From an uncultured Blautia sp. (GTDB lineage Bacteria > Bacillota > Clostridia > Lachnospirales > Lachnospiraceae): a stretch of 46,025 nucleotides of DNA. The stretch covers positions 1 through 46,025 of the forward strand of contig UQCM01000017.1 in assembly GCA_900539525.1 (NCBI GenBank), in the 5' to 3' direction. This document shows positions 42,681 to 46,025 of the stretch, piece by piece. Made by a program: the position numbers and the translations under genes. Below the pieces are notes generated by a model. It was not told the origin of the DNA. It made no database searches and worked only from the letters and a program-made list of their open reading frames with translations. Numbering within the stretch: the first letter of the stretch is position 1; every line of letters starts with the position of its first letter.

Positions 42681-44981
42681 TCATCCGGTGGTGCGTTCAA
42701 TGTCGATCACGCTCTCCACCTGGCGGATCTTCTCGATCAGACGGTTCAGTTCCTCTCTGCTTGGCACATCAAAGGTCATGCATATCGTTGCCGTTCCCTG
42801 CTTGCTGGTCCTGCTGTTCACACTGGTCACATCAATCTTCCGCTCTGTAAAAATCTTTGTGATATCGACCAGAAGTCCCGTTCGGTTATAACCAAAGATC
42901 TTGATATCTGCCGTATAGAGTTCCCCGCCTTTTCCTGACTTGGGAGCCTGCCATTCGGCATCGATCAGCCGCACCCGGTCCGCCTCTGTCAGGTTGATCA
43001 CATTGATGCAGTCGGTCCGGTGGATAGAAACACCACGCCCTCTTGTTACAAATCCCACGATCTCATCTCCCGGAACCGGAGAACAGCACTTGGAAAAGCG
43101 CACTGCCACATCATGGATCCCCTTGACCACGATACCGCCTTTTGACTTGGTAACGCGCATCTTCTCCTTCGCTTCTACCGCTTCCAGAATATTTTCATCG
43201 GTAAGTTCCTTCTTGTGCTGCTTCTCATACTCCTCCAGCAGCCGGTTGACAACCTGCCCTTCCTTCAGACCGCCGTGTCCGATGGCCGCCAGCGTTGAAT
43301 CCCAGTCCCGGAATCCGTACTTGCGCATGATGCTTTCCATATAGGAAGGCTTCAGCAGATCACTGAGAACGATTCCCTTTGCCTTACAGTAGGATGACAA
43401 AAGCTCCTTTCCCCTGACAATATTATCTTCCTTCAGCTCATTCTTGAACCACTGGTTGATCTTATTCTTTGCCTGGGTGCTCTTTACGATTTTCAGCCAG
43501 TCCCTGCTGGGACCCTTTGAATTCTGTGAGGTCAGAACCTCGATACGATCCCCGTTCTGAATAACGTAATCGATGTTCACCAGCTTGCCATTGACCCTGG
43601 CACCGATCATCTTATTTCCCACTGCAGAATGGATACTATAGGCAAAATCAATCGGCGTGGAGCCGTTCGGCAGGTTCTTTACATCTCCCGCCGGCGTAAA
43701 ACAGTATACATTCTCCGCAAACAGATCCAGGTCACTCTTTAACAGGCTCAGAAACTCCTTATTATCCGACATGTCCCGCTGCCACTCCAGAATCTGGCGC
43801 AGCCAGCTCAGCTTCTCCTCCTCCTGCTCTGCCACAGGCTTTTTGCCGTCAGAGCTCTCCTTGTATTTCCAATGGGCGGCAATACCATACTCTGCTGTCC
43901 GGTGCATATCAAAGGTTCTGATCTGAATCTCAAACGGCTGTCCGTTCGGTCCGATCAATGTCGTATGCAGAGACTGATACATATTCTGCTTCGGCATGGC
44001 AATGTAATCCTTGAAACGTCCCGGTATGGGCTTATACATCTCATGGATCACTCCAAGTGCCGCATAACAGTCCTTCACGGTATCTACAATAATGCGGACA
44101 GCAAACAGATCATAAATCTGATCCAGCGTTTTGTCCTGGTTCACCATTTTCTTATAGATACTGAAGAAATGCTTCACTCTTCCGTCTATCTGCGCTTTAA
44201 TCCCCGCTGCCTCAATGTGATTGCTGACCTCCTCAACGATCCCCCGGACAAATTCCTCCCGGACGCTCTTTCTGAGGGCGATCTTCTCAACCAGATCATA
44301 ATAGACCTCCGGCTCCAGATACTTCAGGGAGAGGTCATCCAGCTCTACCTTGATCTTTGAAATACCGAGACGCTGCGCGATCGGGGCATAGATGTCCATA
44401 GTCTCCCTTGCCTTTTCCTTCTGCTTCTCCGGTTTCATATATTTCAGGGTCCGCATATTGTGCAGCCTGTCCGCAAGCTTGATCAGAATGACACGAATAT
44501 CCTTCGCCATCGCCAGGAACATCTTTCGCAGGTTCTCCGCCTGCACCTCCACCTTATCCGCAGAGTAGCTTAACTGTCCAAGCTTAGTAACTCCATCTAC
44601 CAGCAGGGCAACCTCCGAACCAAATTCCCGGGTGATCTCCTCGGATGTCATGATCGTATCTTCCACCACATCATGAAGAAGCCCCGCTACAATGGTCTCC
44701 TTATCGAGCTCCAGATCGGCCAGAATGATCGCTACACAGAGAGGATGAATGATATAGGGTTCCCCCGACTTTCTGTTCTGCCCTTCATGAGCATCCCGGG
44801 CAATCTTATATGCCTTCTCGATCAGGGAAATGTCTGCGGAAGGATGATATTTCCGGACACTCTGGATCAGCTCCTGATACAGTACATCCGGACTGGTAAA
44901 ATCAGCCATGTTTTTGACACTGGCATCCACCCTTTTTATCTCTTCTTTATTTACTCCGGTTGTTTTCTCTTTCATTGGCAT
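42681..44981 (-). CDS. relA: Bifunctional (p)ppGpp synthetase/hydrolase (RelA/SpoT family)
   Basis: Makes and degrades the stringent-response alarmone (p)ppGpp. Domain order: HD hydrolase with LLHDVVEDT (about 103-111), synthetase with DLFAVRIIVDTVKDCY and KDYIAMPKQNMYQSLHTT (about 245-320), TGS (about 405-465) and C-terminal ACT (about 690-766). Both catalytic parts look intact. The start is set at the ATG after GGTGATGTGT; other ATGs lie 6 nt on either side, and the ribosome site is weak. Confidence 0.95.
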   Translation of the reverse strand: MPMKEKTTGVNKEEIKRVDASVKNMADFTSPDVLYQELIQSVRKYHPSADISLIEKAYKIARDAHEGQNRKSGEPYIIHPLCVAIILADLELDKETIVAGLLHDVVEDTIMTSEEITREFGSEVALLVDGVTKLGQLSYSADKVEVQAENLRKMFLAMAKDIRVILIKLADRLHNMRTLKYMKPEKQKEKARETMDIYAPIAQRLGISKIKVELDDLSLKYLEPEVYYDLVEKIALRKSVREEFVRGIVEEVSNHIEAAGIKAQIDGRVKHFFSIYKKMVNQDKTLDQIYDLFAVRIIVDTVKDCYAALGVIHEMYKPIPGRFKDYIAMPKQNMYQSLHTTLIGPNGQPFEIQIRTFDMHRTAEYGIAAHWKYKESSDGKKPVAEQEEEKLSWLRQILEWQRDMSDNKEFLSLLKSDLDLFAENVYCFTPAGDVKNLPNGSTPIDFAYSIHSAVGNKMIGARVNGKLVNIDYVIQNGDRIEVLTSQNSKGPSRDWLKIVKSTQAKNKINQWFKNELKEDNIVRGKELLSSYCKAKGIVLSDLLKPSYMESIMRKYGFRDWDSTLAAIGHGGLKEGQVVNRLLEEYEKQHKKELTDENILEAVEAKEKMRVTKSKGGIVVKGIHDVAVRFSKCCSPVPGDEIVGFVTRGRGVSIHRTDCINVINLTEADRVRLIDAEWQAPKSGKGGELYTADIKIFGYNRTGLLVDITKIFTERKIDVTSVNSRTSKQGTATICMTFDVPSREELNRLIEKIRQVESVIDIERTTG

Positions 44982-44999
44982 ACACATCACCGTCTTTTC

Positions 45000-45524
45000 T
45001 TATTTGCCTTCGTAACAGATTACCGATTCTACATCATAACCTTTCAGTTTCTCCCTGCCTTTCAGGCCTGCCAGCTCCATCAGGAAAATAATCTTTACAA
45101 CTTCCCCGCCAAGCGCCTCGATCATCTTCACGGTAGCCTCTATCGTTCCGCCTGTGGCGATCAGATCATCCACGATCACAACCTTCTGCCCGGGTAATAT
45201 CGCATCCCTGTGCATCTCAATCTCTGCACTGCCATATTCCAGGTCATAGCTTTGGGAAATCGTCTCTCTTGGAAGCTTTCCTTTCTTTCTCACCGGGACA
45301 AATGCCTTGTGCATGCTGTAGGCAATGGGAACGCCAAAGATAAAGCCTCTGGATTCTGTTCCTGCGATCACATCGAACTCTACATTATCCAGCAGTGCCT
45401 TCATAGAATCAATGGCCAGTGCCAGCCCATCCGGATCCTGCAGCACACTGGTTACATCCCGGAAAATAATTCCCGGCTCCGGAAAATCCGGAATACTCAT
45501 TACATAATCCTCTACTTTTTTCAT
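45000..45524 (-). CDS. apt: Adenine phosphoribosyltransferase
   Basis: Salvages adenine to AMP with PRPP. It is 174 residues. The pattern PDFPEPGIIFRDVTSVL and the PRPP loop VVIVDDLIATGGT are complete. The start is the ATG 8 nt after ATGGAGGACG; an ATG five codons earlier contains that ribosome site. It is the first gene of the run apt-relA-MBL-hemZ-HD-hisS-aspS. Confidence 0.96.
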   Translation of the reverse strand: MKKVEDYVMSIPDFPEPGIIFRDVTSVLQDPDGLALAIDSMKALLDNVEFDVIAGTESRGFIFGVPIAYSMHKAFVPVRKKGKLPRETISQSYDLEYGSAEIEMHRDAILPGQKVVIVDDLIATGGTIEATVKMIEALGGEVVKIIFLMELAGLKGREKLKGYDVESVICYEGK

Positions 45525-45577
45525 CTTATCGTCCTCCATCCTTTCCCCACGGGCGGGTTACGTTTTATTCAACGATT

Positions 45578-45606
45578 AGTATATCATTCGAAATCAGTGA
45601 TTGCAA
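45578..45606 (-). promoter_or_regulatory. Predicted apt operon promoter
   Basis: Minus strand TTGCAA (45601-45606), 17-bp spacer, TATACT (45578-45583), about 50 nt upstream of apt. Confidence 0.7.
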
Positions 45607-45617
45607 TATTTTTGTTT

Positions 45618-45712
45618 ACGCAACATGCGGGTGTATATCTCCCGAAAGGTTTTGTTATACAGGGAATGCAGAGATATATTTGTACCGAAGGGTTTTGTAA
45701 TATAGGAAATTC
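45618..45712 (+). repeat. Two short repeat blocks between apt and the tRNA
   Basis: Two blocks ending CCGAAAGGTTTTGTTATA and CCGAAGGGTTTTGTAATA, about 55 bp apart, match the tail of the repeats flanking the CYTH gene (7810-7867 and 8438-8493). Confidence 0.4.
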
Positions 45713-45731
45713 AAAGAATTTTCCATATTAC

Positions 45732-45773
45732 AAAAAAAGGAATTCTGTATCTCAAAATACAAAACTCCTTTTG
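45732..45773 (-). terminator. Terminator of the tRNA-Leu gene
   Basis: Minus strand AAAGGAGTTTTGTAT / ATACAGAATTCCTTT with the T-run TTTTTTTG, directly after the tRNA 3' end. Confidence 0.8.
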
Positions 45774-45779
45774 GTTTCA

Positions 45780-45863
45780 TGCGGGAGATGGGACTTGAAC
45801 CCACACGACTTTGCAGTCACTAGATCCTTAGTCTAGCCTGTCTGCCAATTCCAGCACTCCCGC
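45780..45863 (-). tRNA. tRNA-Leu (anticodon AAG)
   Basis: Minus strand: acceptor arms GCGGGAG / CTCCCGC, discriminator A, anticodon stem CTAGA / TCTAG with loop CTAAGGA (anticodon AAG), a long type II variable arm (TGACTGCAAAGTCG) and a TPsiC arm ending GGTTCAAGTCC. No CCA is encoded. Confidence 0.93.
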
Positions 45864-45904
45864 ATTTCCTGTTTGGAAATGTTACATCAGCTGCAACATC
45901 ATGA

Positions 45905-45933
45905 ATTATATCATCACTTTCTCCGTTCGTCAA
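45905..45933 (-). promoter_or_regulatory. tRNA-Leu promoter
   Basis: Minus strand TTGACG (45928-45933), 17-bp spacer, TATAAT (45905-45910), about 40 nt upstream of the tRNA. Confidence 0.8.
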
Positions 45934-45963
45934 CACATTTTTCAAATTTTTTCAAAAAATTTT

Positions 45964-46025
45964 GTAACTGTTCAGAGTCCATTCGCAAAATCGCCTCTTC
46001 GAGGCTTTCCTTTTGCTCATGTAGG
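45964..46025 (+). repeat. Repeat family A, cut by the window end
   Basis: GTAACTGTTCAGAG followed by CATTCGCAAAATCGCCTC and GAGGCTTTCCTTTTGCTCAT, matching the inverted half of the intact element at 33123-33275. Confidence 0.75.

Overview
The window reads as a chromosomal stretch of a Firmicute of class Clostridia, most likely a Lachnospiraceae gut bacterium (Blautia/Dorea/Ruminococcus-like). The evidence is the housekeeping gene order apt-relA-MBL-hemZ-hisS-aspS, the order rpmE-DUF1385-prmC-prfA, a Bce-type two-component/ABC module, strong GGAGG ribosome binding sites, consensus sigma-A promoters with 17-bp spacers, and a moderate base composition. No rRNA, CRISPR array or prophage was seen. 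One tRNA-Leu gene is present.

Layout. 1-1.15 kb: a DUF6323 gene that stops early at what looks like an IS200/IS605 end, then a GNAT acetyltransferase. 1.2-6.1 kb: a peptide-antibiotic sensing and resistance module (permease, ATPase, histidine kinase, response regulator). 6.0-7.8 kb: an accessory patch with a group II intron 5' fragment, a 163-bp palindrome and a Fic/small-antitoxin pair, bracketed by two diverged ~95-bp direct repeats that each carry promoter-like sequence. 7.9-11.3 kb: CYTH phosphatase, polysaccharide deacetylase-like protein, FMN-binding-like protein, small conserved protein. 11.3-17 kb: an operon-like series DUF2156 - hisC - methyltransferase - hslO - nadE on the minus strand. 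17.2-18.8 kb: glmM. 18.8-20.5 kb: an aldo/keto reductase and a divergent MerR regulator whose two predicted promoters overlap on one perfect 20-bp palindrome, inside an inverted-repeat element. 20.5-22 kb: a DMT transporter with a histidine-rich tail and an orphan MNT nucleotidyltransferase. 22.0-24.05 kb: an AT-rich islet with an unrecognised 575-residue zinc-motif protein and a 50-residue ORF. 24.2-27.6 kb: translation-related operon. 27.8-33.1 kb: a MacAB-like efflux operon with two different adaptors. 33.4-36.8 kb: a 48-residue protein, glyA, DUF1294 protein, lipoprotein. 36.8-45.5 kb: the aspS to apt operon with an inserted HD-GYP gene. 45.8 kb: tRNA-Leu(AAG).

How the parts work together. 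The Bce-like kinase and regulator probably sense a cell-wall peptide antibiotic and switch on the ATPase/permease: the sequence CAGTTACAA occurs at the predicted promoters of both units. The MerR/reductase pair looks like a self-contained carbonyl-stress or metabolite-responsive unit. The efflux operon exports an unknown substrate through a MacB-type transporter. The relA operon joins stringent response, purine salvage, heme-type radical SAM chemistry and two tRNA synthetases.

The most unusual features are (i) the Fic/antitoxin pair in which the catalytic second Arg and the antitoxin's inhibitory Ser/Glu all appear changed together, (ii) the MerR-type operator with face-to-face promoters inside a mobile-looking inverted repeat, (iii) the AT-rich islet protein with a CxHxxH...CxxC motif, (iv) two related families of short dispersed inverted-repeat elements (GTAACTGTTCAGAG and GTTACTGTTCAC ends) in many of the intergenic regions, and (v) the acidic Met/Asp/Glu repeat tail and the inserted domain in the two efflux adaptors. 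All functions are read from sequence patterns by eye. No database search was possible.
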